Positions 49,326 through 59,287 of a DNA stretch of 64,000 bases are shown piece after piece. The translations under genes and the position numbers were made by a program. The notes under the pieces were generated by a model that saw only the letters and a list, made by a program, of their open reading frames with translations, had not been told where the DNA came from and searched no databases. Origin of the DNA: Thioalkalivibrio sp. ALE31 (GTDB lineage: Bacteria > Pseudomonadota > Gammaproteobacteria > Ectothiorhodospirales > Ectothiorhodospiraceae); the NCBI RefSeq assembly GCF_000377405.1, contig NZ_KB905026.1:1-64000 (forward strand). Reading direction: 5' to 3'. The first letter of the stretch is position 1. Each line of letters starts with the position of its first letter.

Positions 49326-50879
49326 GTGACGACCGACGCGGACAACGAATCCAATCCCCAGCACCACCTGACCCTGCGGCCGACCCGGATCGAGGACTAC
49401 GAGGACATCCGCGAGATCATGGAGCGGGTCTATCACGACCTGGACGGCGCCTGGAGCGAGGCGCAGTTCCGCTCCCAGGTGAAGCGTTTTCCCGAGGGCC
49501 AGATCTGCATCGAGGACAACGGCAAGGTGGTGGCCGCGGCGATCAGCCTGATCGTCGAATACAAGCGCTTCGGCGATCACCACAACTACTGGCAGATCAC
49601 CGGCAACGGCTTCCTGACCACCCATGACCCCGACGGCGACACGCTCTACGGCGTGGATATCTTCGTGCATCCGGACTATCGCGGGCTGCGTCTGGGACGG
49701 CGGCTGTACGACGCGCGCAAGGAGCTGTGCGAGAAGCTGAACCTGCGGGCGATCGTCGCCGGCGGGCGCATCCCCGGCTACGAGCAGTACCGCGACGAGC
49801 TGACCCCGCAGCAGTACGTGCGCCGGGTGAAGAACCACGAGATCACCGATCCGATCCTGACCTTCCAGCTGGCGAACGACTTTCACGTCCGCAAGATCAT
49901 CACCAACTACCTGCCGGACGACGAGAAGTCCGGGGCCTACGCCACCCTGATCGAGTGGCTTAACATCTACTACGAGGAGAAGGAGAAGCTGATCGGCGGC
50001 AGCCGCTCGGACGTGCGCATCGGCGTGGTCCAGTGGCAGATGCGCCCGACAGTGGATCTCGATGCCCTGTTCCAGCAGGTGGAGTACTTCGTGGATGCGG
50101 TCTCCGGCTACCGCGCGGATTGCGTGCTGTTCCCGGAATTCTTCAACGGCCCGCTGATGGGGGCGTTCAACCAGGACTACCCGGCCGAGGCCGTACGCCG
50201 CCTGGCCGAATACACCGAGGCGGTGCGCGAGGAAATGGTGCGCCTGGCGCTGGCCTACAACATCAACATCGTGGCCGGGTCGATGCCCGAATACACCGAG
50301 GACGTGCTCCGCAACGTCTCTTACCTGTGCCGCCGCGATGGCACTTGGGACCGCCAGTACAAGGTCCACGTGACCCCCGACGAGGTCTCCTACTGGGGGC
50401 TGCAGGGGGGCGACGAGGTACACGTCTTCGATACCGACTTCGGCAAGATCGGCATCCTGATCTGCTACGACGTGGAATTCCCCGAACTGCCCCGGGTGAT
50501 GGCCGATCATGGCCTGCAGATCCTGTTCGTCCCCTACTGGACCGACACCAAGAACGCCTACCTTCGGGTGCGGCGCTGTGCCCAGGCACGCGCCATCGAG
50601 AACGAGTGCTACGTGGTGATGTCCGGCTCGGTGGGCAACCTGCCCAAGGTCGAGAACATGGACATGCAGTATTCCCAGGCCGCGGTCTTCACCCCGTCCG
50701 ACTTCGCCTTCCCGCATGACGCGGTGGCGGCGGAGGCGACTCCGAATACCGAGATGACACTGATCGTGGACCTCGACCTCGATAACCTGAAGGAGCTGCG
50801 CAACCACGGCTCGGTGCGCAACCTGCGCGACCGCCGCCGGGATCTCTACTCGGTCAAGTGGAAGTCCAAGCCAGTGTAG
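49326..50879 (+). CDS. GNAT acetyltransferase fused to a nitrilase-like amidohydrolase
   Basis: A 517-aa fusion. The N-terminal GNAT domain is at about residues 10-190 (LRPTRIEDYEDIREIMERVY, HPDYRGLRLGRRLYDARKEL). The C-terminal carbon-nitrogen hydrolase domain is at about 225-500, with catalytic Glu in VLFPEFFNGPLMG, Lys in DRQYKVHVTPDEV and Cys in GILICYDVEFPEL. It probably handles an amide; the substrate is unknown. I chose GTG 49326 because CCGGAG lies 7-12 bases upstream. Confidence 0.88.
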   Translation: MTTDADNESNPQHHLTLRPTRIEDYEDIREIMERVYHDLDGAWSEAQFRSQVKRFPEGQICIEDNGKVVAAAISLIVEYKRFGDHHNYWQITGNGFLTTHDPDGDTLYGVDIFVHPDYRGLRLGRRLYDARKELCEKLNLRAIVAGGRIPGYEQYRDELTPQQYVRRVKNHEITDPILTFQLANDFHVRKIITNYLPDDEKSGAYATLIEWLNIYYEEKEKLIGGSRSDVRIGVVQWQMRPTVDLDALFQQVEYFVDAVSGYRADCVLFPEFFNGPLMGAFNQDYPAEAVRRLAEYTEAVREEMVRLALAYNINIVAGSMPEYTEDVLRNVSYLCRRDGTWDRQYKVHVTPDEVSYWGLQGGDEVHVFDTDFGKIGILICYDVEFPELPRVMADHGLQILFVPYWTDTKNAYLRVRRCAQARAIENECYVVMSGSVGNLPKVENMDMQYSQAAVFTPSDFAFPHDAVAAEATPNTEMTLIVDLDLDNLKELRNHGSVRNLRDRRRDLYSVKWKSKPV

Positions 50880-51047
50880 CCCGCGCGGACAAAACGTGAA
50901 CGCGTTCCGGTTGCCCGTTGGCTGCCACTGGCATCCGGAGGCCGCGCCCCTTAGTCTTGCTGGTACAGGGAGCATCGGTCGCGGTCCGTCGGCCATGATC
51001 GAGGCCGCGCCGTCACTGGACGGGCGGATGTCAGTCAGGGGGAAGGA

Positions 51048-52421
51048 ATGAACGAGCAGACGCCGGATCCGAAACGCGCCGCGATTCTCGTGGTGGATGA
51101 CTCCAAGGTCATCCGGGTCGCGTTGCAGCGCATCCTGCAGGGCCAGCACACGGTCTACGAGGCCGCCGATGGCGAGCAGGCCCTGGAGCTGCTGCAGCAG
51201 TATCCGGATATCGGCCTGGTCCTGACCGATCTCTCGATGCCGGGGATCGACGGCCAGGATTTGCTGCTCCGTGTGCGCGATGGCATCGAGAATGTCCCCG
51301 CCGATCTCCCGGTGGCGATCGTGACCGGCCAGGAGAGCGACGAGGCCGCCAGCGACGAATGGCGTTCGCTGGGCGCCAGCGCCGTCCTGATGAAGCCGTT
51401 CGTGCCGACCCGTGTGCGCGAGGTGGTGGCCGAACTGCTGCCGCCGCCCCCGGAGCCGGAGCTCGCGAGCGCCGGCGCGGAAGTCGATACCGCCGAGGCC
51501 GCGGCGCTGCGCGAAGAGGTCGAGCGCCTGCGTCGCGAGCTGATGCTGCGCCAGCAGTCCGCCAATGAGCGCGAGGCGCAGAAGGAACTGGAGCGCCTGC
51601 GCAATGCCCTGGGCGAGGCTCGCGATGAATCCACGGCGGCCTTCCAGCGCGCCGAGGAACGCGAGCGCGAGATCGAGACCCTGCAGGCCCGGCTGGAGGA
51701 GACCGAGACGGCGCTGGCCGAGGCGCGGGCGCGCGACGAGGAGGCCGCGGCCACCGGCGAGCAGGCCGAGGCCCGCGAGGCCGAACTGGCCACGCTGCGC
51801 GCGCGGGTCGAGGAGCTGGAGGCCGAGGAGGCCGGGGCACCCGCGGCGGCCAGCGAGGCGACCGAGCAACTGCGCAGCCGGGTGCGCGAACTGGAGGGCG
51901 AGAACGTTCGCCTGGATCATGACCTGGTCGAGCTGGAGCGCCAGCGCGACGCGGTGCAGAAAGAGCTGCAGGACGCGCGAGCCGAGGCCGATCGCCTGCG
52001 CCGCGAGCGCAATCAGCAGTGCGAGCGGGCGGCCGCCGCGGAGAAGGCCCAGGCGGAGGCGGAGCAGCGCTGCGCGGACACCGGGGACTCGGCGGCGGAT
52101 CTGGGCGAGCGCCTGGTAGCGCGCGAACAGGAACTGGCCGAGTCTCAGCAGCGCAATCAGGAGCTGCGTGGCCGTATCCGCGATCTGGAACACGCCCTGA
52201 CCGGACACAGCACCACGGCGGCCGCAGAGCCCGAGCGCCCGGCCGATCCCGAGGGGTCGGTCAAGGCGGAGCCGGAGGACCGCCTGCGCGCGCCAGCGTC
52301 AGACCCGCCGCACAGGCGTTCCGAGCGCCTGGGGCGCCGGCGCTGGTTCCGGGTGGCCTTCGTGGGAGTGCTGGCGGTTGTGGTCGCCCTGGGTGTGGCG
52401 ATCTACCTGCGTGGATACTGA
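51048..52421 (+). CDS. response regulator with long coiled coil and C-terminal membrane anchor
   Basis: A 457-aa protein. An N-terminal receiver domain is at about residues 10-130, with Asp17/Asp18, the phosphoacceptor Asp61 (LTDLSMPGIDG), Thr93 and Lys116 (VLMKPF). A Glu/Arg/Ala-rich coiled coil of about 240 residues follows (about 145-385), then a linker, then a single terminal transmembrane helix (FRVAFVGVLAVVVALGVAIY). No output domain or histidine kinase is nearby. The arrangement suggests a tail-anchored scaffold whose coiled coil is controlled by phosphorylation. Confidence 0.8.
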   Translation: MNEQTPDPKRAAILVVDDSKVIRVALQRILQGQHTVYEAADGEQALELLQQYPDIGLVLTDLSMPGIDGQDLLLRVRDGIENVPADLPVAIVTGQESDEAASDEWRSLGASAVLMKPFVPTRVREVVAELLPPPPEPELASAGAEVDTAEAAALREEVERLRRELMLRQQSANEREAQKELERLRNALGEARDESTAAFQRAEEREREIETLQARLEETETALAEARARDEEAAATGEQAEAREAELATLRARVEELEAEEAGAPAAASEATEQLRSRVRELEGENVRLDHDLVELERQRDAVQKELQDARAEADRLRRERNQQCERAAAAEKAQAEAEQRCADTGDSAADLGERLVAREQELAESQQRNQELRGRIRDLEHALTGHSTTAAAEPERPADPEGSVKAEPEDRLRAPASDPPHRRSERLGRRRWFRVAFVGVLAVVVALGVAIYLRGY

Positions 52422-52463
52422 CGTCGCCGGAGGGCCCGGCGATTCGATGAGTTGTTGGGAGGT

Positions 52464-52491
52464 GGCGGGCCCGGGTGACCCGGGGCCCGCC
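52464..52491. terminator. bidirectional hairpin between convergent genes
   Basis: GGCGGGCCCGGG (52464-52475) and its complement with one bulged G (52479-52491) form a very stable hairpin between the response regulator (ending at 52421) and the leftward hydrolase (ending at 52503). No clear T-run. Confidence 0.45.
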
Positions 52492-52502
52492 GGGGGCATT
52501 TC

Positions 52503-53300
<798 letters not shown>

Positions 53301-53494
53301 CGAACACCTCCTTGATCGTCGAATCGACTCTCGATAGACCCGGACCCTCGAGTATGGTTCGTTGCCCCGCCGGGTTACAACGATCGGGACAGCGGCTACA
53401 GTAGAGACGTCCGGGCCGTGTCAGCGCGCCGGCCCGGGAACAGGACGAGTGGGGCGAAGCGATCGGCGCTTCGCTCCGGCAAGAGGATCCATCC

Positions 53495-54391
53495 ATGTCC
53501 GAGCGTTCCGCCAACGATTCCCTGGAGGCCCGGGTCCAGTCGGCCGACAAGCTGCTGGCGATGCCGCAGGTGGTATTCGAGGTCGCGCGTCTTCTGGAGG
53601 ACGACAACGCGACCGCGGTCCAGATCGCGAACAGCCTGAGCCGCGACCCCGGCCTGGTGGCCCTGGTCCTGCGCATCGCCAATAGCCCCGCCTACGCCCC
53701 CGCGCGGACCATCGACTCGGTGGACCGCGCGATCGCGATGCTGGGGCGCGATGCCCTGCAGCGCCTGGTGGTGGCCAGTGCGATCACCCGCGCGACGGCC
53801 AGCATCCCCGATCAGGAGCGCCTGCCGCTGGAGGTCTTCTGGCGGCATTCCGCCTACTGCGCGGTGATCGCGCGTCAGCTGGCGATGCGGGTGCTGCCAC
53901 GCCAGGCCAGCGGGATCTTCCTGGCCGGTCTGCTGCATGACCTGGGCAAGCTGCTGCTGTTCTCGCAGTCGCCGGAATCGGCCCATCGGGCCTTCCTCTC
54001 CAGCCTGGATGTCGGCGACGGGCTCAGCCCGCAGGGTGCGGAACGTGCCCAGCTGGGGTTTGATCACGCGGAGCTGGGCGGGGCCCTGGCCGAGCACTGG
54101 GGACTGCCGGAGCTGCTGGTCGATTGCCTGGCCGGTCATCATCAGCCCATGCAGGCGCCGGAGCGCCACCGCACCGCCGTGATGCTGGTGCACCTGGCCA
54201 ATACCGGCGCCCATCTGGCCGAGATCGACTCGCGCGACTGGGCCGACGCCCCACCGGTGGACCCGGCGGTCTGGGAGGCCCTGCACCTGGCCCCCGAGGT
54301 CCTGCTCTCCGCCGTGGAGGAGGCCCAGCACGAGGTGCTGGCGGTGCAGGACCTATGCGATCCGGCGCACGACGCGGAGCCGCGCGCGTGA
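53495..54391 (+). CDS. HDOD-domain protein
   Basis: A 298-aa signalling protein with an HDOD domain over about residues 15-215 (LLAMPQVVFEVARLLEDDNA, IANSLSRDPGLVALVLRIAN). It includes LAGLLHDLGKLLLF, which keeps the His-Asp pair. Such proteins act in cyclic di-GMP and stress signalling, but usually lack confirmed phosphodiesterase activity. No other signalling domain is attached. It is followed by two lipoprotein genes. Confidence 0.85.
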   Translation: MSERSANDSLEARVQSADKLLAMPQVVFEVARLLEDDNATAVQIANSLSRDPGLVALVLRIANSPAYAPARTIDSVDRAIAMLGRDALQRLVVASAITRATASIPDQERLPLEVFWRHSAYCAVIARQLAMRVLPRQASGIFLAGLLHDLGKLLLFSQSPESAHRAFLSSLDVGDGLSPQGAERAQLGFDHAELGGALAEHWGLPELLVDCLAGHHQPMQAPERHRTAVMLVHLANTGAHLAEIDSRDWADAPPVDPAVWEALHLAPEVLLSAVEEAQHEVLAVQDLCDPAHDAEPRA

Positions 54392-54435
54392 GAGCGTGGC
54401 GTGAACCCGCGCCGGCCTCCGGGGTCGGAAGCATT

Positions 54436-55020
54436 ATGTCGATGTCCGCCTGTATCAACCCGGGTCTGCGCGTGTGGTTCGCGGCCGGCCTGCTGTTCCT
54501 GCTGGCGGGCTGCGCCGGGGTGCCGGCGTCGCTGGCCCCGTTGCCGGCCGCGGCACCGGATCGCGAGCAGGTGCTCGCCGACCCCGAGGCGGTGAAGGGC
54601 GAGGTCGTGGTCTGGGGCGGAGTGATCGCGGCCATCGAGAACACCGACGGCGGCACCCGGCTGGAGGTGGTCGCCCGCGAGCTGGATCGCCAGGGCCGCC
54701 CGCGGGAGGCTGACCGCTCCCCGGGGCGCTTTCGCGCGGTCAGCGGCGGATTCCTGGACCCCCAGGTCTATGCCGAGGGCCGCGAGGTCACCGTACGCGG
54801 CGTCATCCAGGGCACCGAGGAAGGCAGTATCGGTGACTACGCCTATACCTTCGTGACCCTGCAGGCGGATGCGGTGTACCTGTGGCCACGCCGGCCGCCG
54901 CCGTCCGAGCGGTATTATCGCGACCCGTTCTACGACCCCTTCTACGATCCGTTCTACAGCCCCTGGGGCCCGCGTTACGGGGTCTACGGGCGTTATCACC
55001 CGCATCCGTGGTACTGGTGA
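54436..55020 (+). CDS. Slp-type outer-membrane lipoprotein 1
   Basis: A 194-aa lipoprotein. The signal with lipobox LLAGC (Cys26) predicts acylation and outer-membrane anchoring. The Slp-like core has VWGGVIAAIENTDGGTRLEV, GRFRAVSGGFLDPQVYAEGR and GVIQGTEEGSIGDYAYTFVT. The C-terminus has three DPFY repeats and is Tyr/Pro/His-rich. It is a tandem paralogue of the next gene. Slp proteins are linked to stationary phase and stress in enterobacteria. Confidence 0.87.
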   Translation: MSMSACINPGLRVWFAAGLLFLLAGCAGVPASLAPLPAAAPDREQVLADPEAVKGEVVVWGGVIAAIENTDGGTRLEVVARELDRQGRPREADRSPGRFRAVSGGFLDPQVYAEGREVTVRGVIQGTEEGSIGDYAYTFVTLQADAVYLWPRRPPPSERYYRDPFYDPFYDPFYSPWGPRYGVYGRYHPHPWYW

Positions 55021-55022
55021 GT

Positions 55023-55514
55023 ATGTCCCGATTCCGGTTTCCCCTGGCAGCCCTGCTGCTGCCCCTGTTTCTGATCGGCTGTGCCTCCGGCCCGCTGGAG
55101 GCGCCTGACGACCCGTCCGTGCAGGTCGAACCGCGGGCCGTCACGGCGGACAGCCTGCCCGCCGACGAGCAGGTCTGGGGCGGCGTCATCGCTCGGGTGG
55201 ACAATCGCGCCGAGGCCACCTTCGTCGAGGTGGTTGGCTACCCACTGACTCGCCAGGAGCCGCAGACCCGGCAGTCCACCACCGGGCGCTTCCGCCTGCG
55301 GGTGGACGGTTTCGCCGACCCGGTGGACTATCGCGCCGGTCGCCGCATCACGGGCGTAGGCACGGTTACCGGCGTCGAGGAAGGGCGGATCGGTGAACTG
55401 GACTACGTCTTCCCGGTGCTGGATGCCCACTCGGTGCATCTGTGGCCGGAGCCCGACCCGCCGCGTTCATCCGGCGGCGTGCGCTTCGGCATCGGGATCG
55501 GTATCGGCCTGTAG
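55023..55514 (+). CDS. Slp-type outer-membrane lipoprotein 2
   Basis: A 163-aa lipoprotein with lipobox FLIGC (Cys20). It shares the core pattern VWGGVIARVDNRAEATFVEV, GRFRLRVDGFADPVDYRAGR and GVEEGRIGELDYVFPVLDAH with the gene before it, two bases upstream, so the pair arose by duplication. Unlike its neighbour it ends in a Gly-Ile repeat (GIGIGIGL) instead of DPFY repeats. Confidence 0.87.
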   Translation: MSRFRFPLAALLLPLFLIGCASGPLEAPDDPSVQVEPRAVTADSLPADEQVWGGVIARVDNRAEATFVEVVGYPLTRQEPQTRQSTTGRFRLRVDGFADPVDYRAGRRITGVGTVTGVEEGRIGELDYVFPVLDAHSVHLWPEPDPPRSSGGVRFGIGIGIGL

Positions 55515-55574
55515 CGCGGGACCGGGTCGTCCCGGCGCGCGGGCACAACCATTCGAATTTGTCTGGGAGGTCCC

Positions 55575-56573
55575 ATGCGAGCAGTGGTGTTTGACGAACC
55601 CGGCACCGCCGAGGTCCTGCGCCTGGACGAGGTGGCGGAACCGGCGTTGACGGCCCCCGACCAGGTCCGTGTCCGGATGCTGGCTGCCGGCGTCAACCCG
55701 GTGGATACCAAGGTGCGCGGCGGCGGCATGATCGTCCCCGGCGCCCCCCGCAACACCCCCGGTTGCGATGGCGTCGGCATCGTCGAGGAATGCGGCAGCG
55801 CGGTACACCACGCGCGGCCGGGGCAACGTGTGGCCTTCTGTTTTGGCGGGGTCGGCGCCGATCCGGGTACCTACGCCGAGCAGGTGGTGGTGCCGGAGGC
55901 CGCGGTGGTCCCGGTGCCCTCGGCGGTGTCCGATATCCAGGCCGCGGCCCTGCCGCTGACCTGGCTGACCGCGTGGGAGGCCCTGTTCGAGCGAGCCGAT
56001 CTGCAGCGCGGACAGAGTGTGCTGGTGCATGCGGCGGCCGGTGGCGTGGGCCAGATGGCGGTGCAGATCGCGCGGGCGGCTGGCGCTCGGGTGCTGGGGC
56101 TGGTGCGGCGCGACGAGGCCGCCGCCATTGTCACGGCCCTGGGCGTGGATGTCGCCGATCTGCGCAAGCCGGACGCCGGGGAGGCCATTCGCCGGTACAC
56201 CGATGGCCAGGGCTTCGATGTCGTGCTGGATACCGTGGGGGGCGAGACCTTCCGCGAGGGCCTGGCCCAGGTGGCCTATGGCGGCGACCTGGTGACCCTG
56301 CTGGCACCCCCGGCGGATGTCGACTGGAACCCCGCGCGGTTGCGCAACCCGAGTATCAGCCTGGAACTGATGCTGACCCCGATGCTGGAGAACGATCGCC
56401 GGCGCCTGAAGCACCAGGGGACCCTCGTGGCCGAGGGCCTGGCCCGGCTGGCCAGCGGGCGGTTGCAGGTCAATGTCGAGGACACCCTGCCCCTGGCCGA
56501 GGCGGCCGAGGCCCACCGCCGCATCGAGGCCGGCGGCCGCCGCGGCAAGCTCGTCCTGCGCATCCCCGAGTAG
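55575..56573 (+). CDS. NADPH:quinone reductase-like (zinc-less MDR) protein
   Basis: A 332-aa medium-chain dehydrogenase/reductase of the quinone oxidoreductase branch. VNPVDTKVRGGGMIVPGAP, GCDGVGIVEECG and the cofactor motif VLVHAAAGGVGQMAVQIARA are present. No structural zinc cysteines are seen. It would reduce quinones or other electrophiles with NADPH. A snap-back repeat follows directly. Confidence 0.9.
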   Translation: MRAVVFDEPGTAEVLRLDEVAEPALTAPDQVRVRMLAAGVNPVDTKVRGGGMIVPGAPRNTPGCDGVGIVEECGSAVHHARPGQRVAFCFGGVGADPGTYAEQVVVPEAAVVPVPSAVSDIQAAALPLTWLTAWEALFERADLQRGQSVLVHAAAGGVGQMAVQIARAAGARVLGLVRRDEAAAIVTALGVDVADLRKPDAGEAIRRYTDGQGFDVVLDTVGGETFREGLAQVAYGGDLVTLLAPPADVDWNPARLRNPSISLELMLTPMLENDRRRLKHQGTLVAEGLARLASGRLQVNVEDTLPLAEAAEAHRRIEAGGRRGKLVLRIPE

Positions 56574-56581
56574 GTATTGGG

Positions 56582-56844
56582 TTCACCACGAAGCACACGA
56601 AGGCACGAAGAAGGGCAGGGTCAAGGGCGCTTGCACCACAGAGGGCACAGAGGACACGGAGAAAGGCATTACTTGGTTTGAGAGCACCCGCAGGGATTGG
56701 CCGCTCACCGGACATAAGAATTACAGCGGAACCGGGTCAACGCAGCTGGAAGGATGGGCCCTTTCTCCGTGAACTCTGTGCCCTCTGTGGTGCAAGCGCC
56801 CTTGACCTTGCCCTTCTTCGTGCCTTCGTGCCCTTCGTGGTGAA
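56582..56844. repeat. snap-back inverted repeat with 85-base arms
   Basis: Arms 56582-56666 and 56760-56844 are near-exact reverse complements, with a unique centre of about 93 bases. They contain smaller repeats (CACCACGAAG, AAGGCACGAAG, CACCACAGAGGGCACAGAGG). This sequence type recurs in many bacterial genomes and looks like a non-autonomous mobile element or its relic. It has no ORF of its own. It separates two genes and leaves no >300-base gap unexplained. Confidence 0.75.
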
Positions 56845-56859
56845 ATCAATCAGCCCTTG

Positions 56860-58074
56860 CTAGCCGCCGAAGAGGTGGCTGAAGACGCGGGCGCCGCCGA
56901 TGTAGGTGCCGGCGGCGGAGCCCAGGGTGGTCAGCAGGAAGACCAGCAGCACGCGCGAGACGCGGTTGCGCCACCAGCCGCGCGGGGTGGTGGTGTCCTG
57001 GCGCAGGCTGGCGAAGTCGGAGACCCGGGGCTTGCGCAGGAACAGCTCGGCCGCCGCCGCGACAAAGCCCACCCCGATGGTGGGGTTCAGCGAGGTCAGC
57101 GGGGCGGCCAGGGCGGCGGTGAGCACGGTCAGTGGGTGGGCCAGCGCTACGATCGCGCCGATCGCCGCCAGGCCGCCATTGATCAGGACCCAGTCGGTGA
57201 CCATCTGCACCCCGATGTCCGGGTTGCGCGAGAAGCCGATGGCGAAGCCGGCCAGGATGACCCCGATCACCACCCACGGGATGACCTTCGGCCAGCGCGC
57301 CTTGGGCGGGGCCTGGTCGAGCGCCTCGAGGATCGCGTCTGGCGGGGTCAGGTGATCCTCGGCCTGTTCGGCAATCCCGGGCAGGTGCCCGGCCCCGACC
57401 ACCGCGAGGATGCGGCGGGTGTCCGGGTTGGCCGCGAGCCGGCGCAGGTGGGCGGCCATGTAGTGGTCGCGCTCCTCGATCAGCGTGCGGTAGAGATCCT
57501 CGGACTGCTCGGCAAACTCGCTGAAGGTGGACTCCAGCATGTCGCCTTCCTTGAGCCGCTCGATCTCCGATTCGTCGATCTTCTCGCGCGACAGCACCGA
57601 GCCGAACAGGCCGCCGATCAGCCCCATGCGCTCCCACCAGCGTACGGCGCGGTAGGTACGGCGCAGGGTCAGGCCGATGTCGCGGTCGATCAGGGCCAGC
57701 GGCAGGCCGCGGTCCAGGGCGCCGTCCATCGCCGCGCGCATCTCGGCCCCCGGCTCGATGCCGTACTGGTCGGCCAGGCGTTGTTGATAGGCGCCCAGCG
57801 CCAGGCTGGCGGCGATCATCGGGGCCTGGCCCTTGCGCATCACGCTGAACAGGTCCATGCGGCCGATGGCATCTGGATCCAGCATGGCTCGCTGGCGGCT
57901 CTCGCACAGCTCGATGGCGACGCTGTCGAAGGCGCCGGTGTCCACCAGCGCGCGCACCTTGTCGGCGCTGGCGCGCGAGACGTGCGCGGTCCCCAGCACC
58001 ACGACCTCGGTGTCGCCCAGCTGCAGGACGCGGTGGGGTTCGTCGGCGATCAGTTCCTGGACGGCGGGATTCAT
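56860..58074 (-). CDS. TraB-family membrane protein
   Basis: A 404-aa protein of the TraB/PrgY (pheromone shutdown) family. The N-terminal domain has VVVLGTAHVSRASADKV with GxxH and VAIELCESRQRAML with its Glu. AVVGAGHLPGIAEQ lies near the middle. Several hydrophobic helices in the C-terminal half (VIPWVVIGVILAGFAIGFS, NPTIGVGFVAAAAELFL, VLLVFLLTTLGSAAGTYIGG) anchor it in the membrane. A metalloprotease-like role is suspected in the family. Confidence 0.88.
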   Translation of the reverse strand: MNPAVQELIADEPHRVLQLGDTEVVVLGTAHVSRASADKVRALVDTGAFDSVAIELCESRQRAMLDPDAIGRMDLFSVMRKGQAPMIAASLALGAYQQRLADQYGIEPGAEMRAAMDGALDRGLPLALIDRDIGLTLRRTYRAVRWWERMGLIGGLFGSVLSREKIDESEIERLKEGDMLESTFSEFAEQSEDLYRTLIEERDHYMAAHLRRLAANPDTRRILAVVGAGHLPGIAEQAEDHLTPPDAILEALDQAPPKARWPKVIPWVVIGVILAGFAIGFSRNPDIGVQMVTDWVLINGGLAAIGAIVALAHPLTVLTAALAAPLTSLNPTIGVGFVAAAAELFLRKPRVSDFASLRQDTTTPRGWWRNRVSRVLLVFLLTTLGSAAGTYIGGARVFSHLFGG

Positions 58075-58165
58075 GCGTGGCGGGCTCTTGCTCCGGTGGG
58101 CGGGCGTATTCTACGGCGAATGCGTGCGGCCCGCAGCGCCGGAAGGGGGCGTTGCGGGGAGGTGG

Positions 58166-59287
58166 TCAGGGGGCCTCGGGTTCGGCTTGCGGCACGTCGG
58201 CGGGCGGGGTCGCCTCGTCGGTCGCGGGCAGGGGTTCCGGCACGCGCAGGCTCTCCAGGCGCTCGATTACCCGCAGGGCGCGCTCGTGGGCGGTGATCAG
58301 TCCGGCGTGATCGGGGGCCAGGTCGAGCCCTTCCTGCCAGTGCTCCAGGGCCTCTTCGATGCGCCCGGCGGAGTAGTGCCCGCGCCCCGCTTCCAGCAGT
58401 TCCTCGGCGCGTGCGTCGCGGCGTTCGCGCCATTCCTCGCACAGCACGCGGTGCGCCCGCTGCGCGGCCTGGTCCGGGCCGGAGGCGTCGGCATCGGGGG
58501 TGATCTCGCTGCGGCACCAGCGCGCGGCCGTGGCCAGGTCGTCGGCCTCCAGGGCCTGGCGCAGGCGTGCGTTGATGGTGGAGCGCGGGACCTCGTCCTC
58601 GACCGCGGGGGCCTCGGCCTCGCGCAGTTCCTGCTCCAGTTCCGCGATGCGCCGCGCGCGTTCCGAGGCGGGTGCCAGGTTCTGGGCCAGGCGCAGCAGC
58701 TCCAGGCGTTCCTCGCCCTCGGTATCCGCGGCGTAGCCGTCCAGCGACCGGGCCAGGGGGTCGCGGCGCTGGGCCAGGCGGTCGGGATCGTCCGGCAGCT
58801 GTTCGCTGCGCCGCACCAGCGGACGCATCACCTCCAGCAGGCGCAGCTGCTGGACCAGGGCGCGGGCCTCGAGGATGTCGTGGCGTTGTTCCAGGGTCTG
58901 CAGGCCGACTTGCCGCTGGCGCTCGAGTTGCTCGATGTACTGGCGCCGTTCGCTGGCGGGCGGCAGCTTCTGCTCGGCGTCCTCGAGGATCTCCAGGGCG
59001 CGGGCCACGGCGCCCTCGGCCGAGGCGGCGCGCGCCTCATCCATGGCCGCGGCCGCGGCGGTCTCGGCCGCGCGCTCGATTTCCTCACGGCGCTCGGTCC
59101 ATTCCGCTTGCGGTTCCGGCTCGTGCTGCTCGATCAGCTCCAGGGCGCGCTGGTAGTCGCCGGCCTCCAGCGCGCGCTCGATGCGCTGCTCCGGCGGGGC
59201 GAAGGGGTCCAGGGCCGCGCAGCCCTGGACCAGCAGGACCGCCAGCAGGATGCCCGCGAGCGGGAGGAGGCCGCCGCGTGTGGTCAT
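58166..59287 (-). CDS. TPR-like coiled lipoprotein in the cyclase operon
   Basis: A 373-aa protein with a lipoprotein signal (LLVQGC, Cys about 23). Long helical repeats follow that look like tetratricopeptide-type or coiled-coil segments (ALEAGDYQRALELIEQHEPE, AGRIEEALEHWQEGLDLAPD). The Ala/Glu/Arg-rich sequence resembles helical adaptors. It overlaps the cyclase gene by four bases (ATGA). The C-terminus is Pro/Glu-rich and probably disordered. The function is unknown. Confidence 0.72.
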   Translation of the reverse strand: MTTRGGLLPLAGILLAVLLVQGCAALDPFAPPEQRIERALEAGDYQRALELIEQHEPEPQAEWTERREEIERAAETAAAAAMDEARAASAEGAVARALEILEDAEQKLPPASERRQYIEQLERQRQVGLQTLEQRHDILEARALVQQLRLLEVMRPLVRRSEQLPDDPDRLAQRRDPLARSLDGYAADTEGEERLELLRLAQNLAPASERARRIAELEQELREAEAPAVEDEVPRSTINARLRQALEADDLATAARWCRSEITPDADASGPDQAAQRAHRVLCEEWRERRDARAEELLEAGRGHYSAGRIEEALEHWQEGLDLAPDHAGLITAHERALRVIERLESLRVPEPLPATDEATPPADVPQAEPEAP

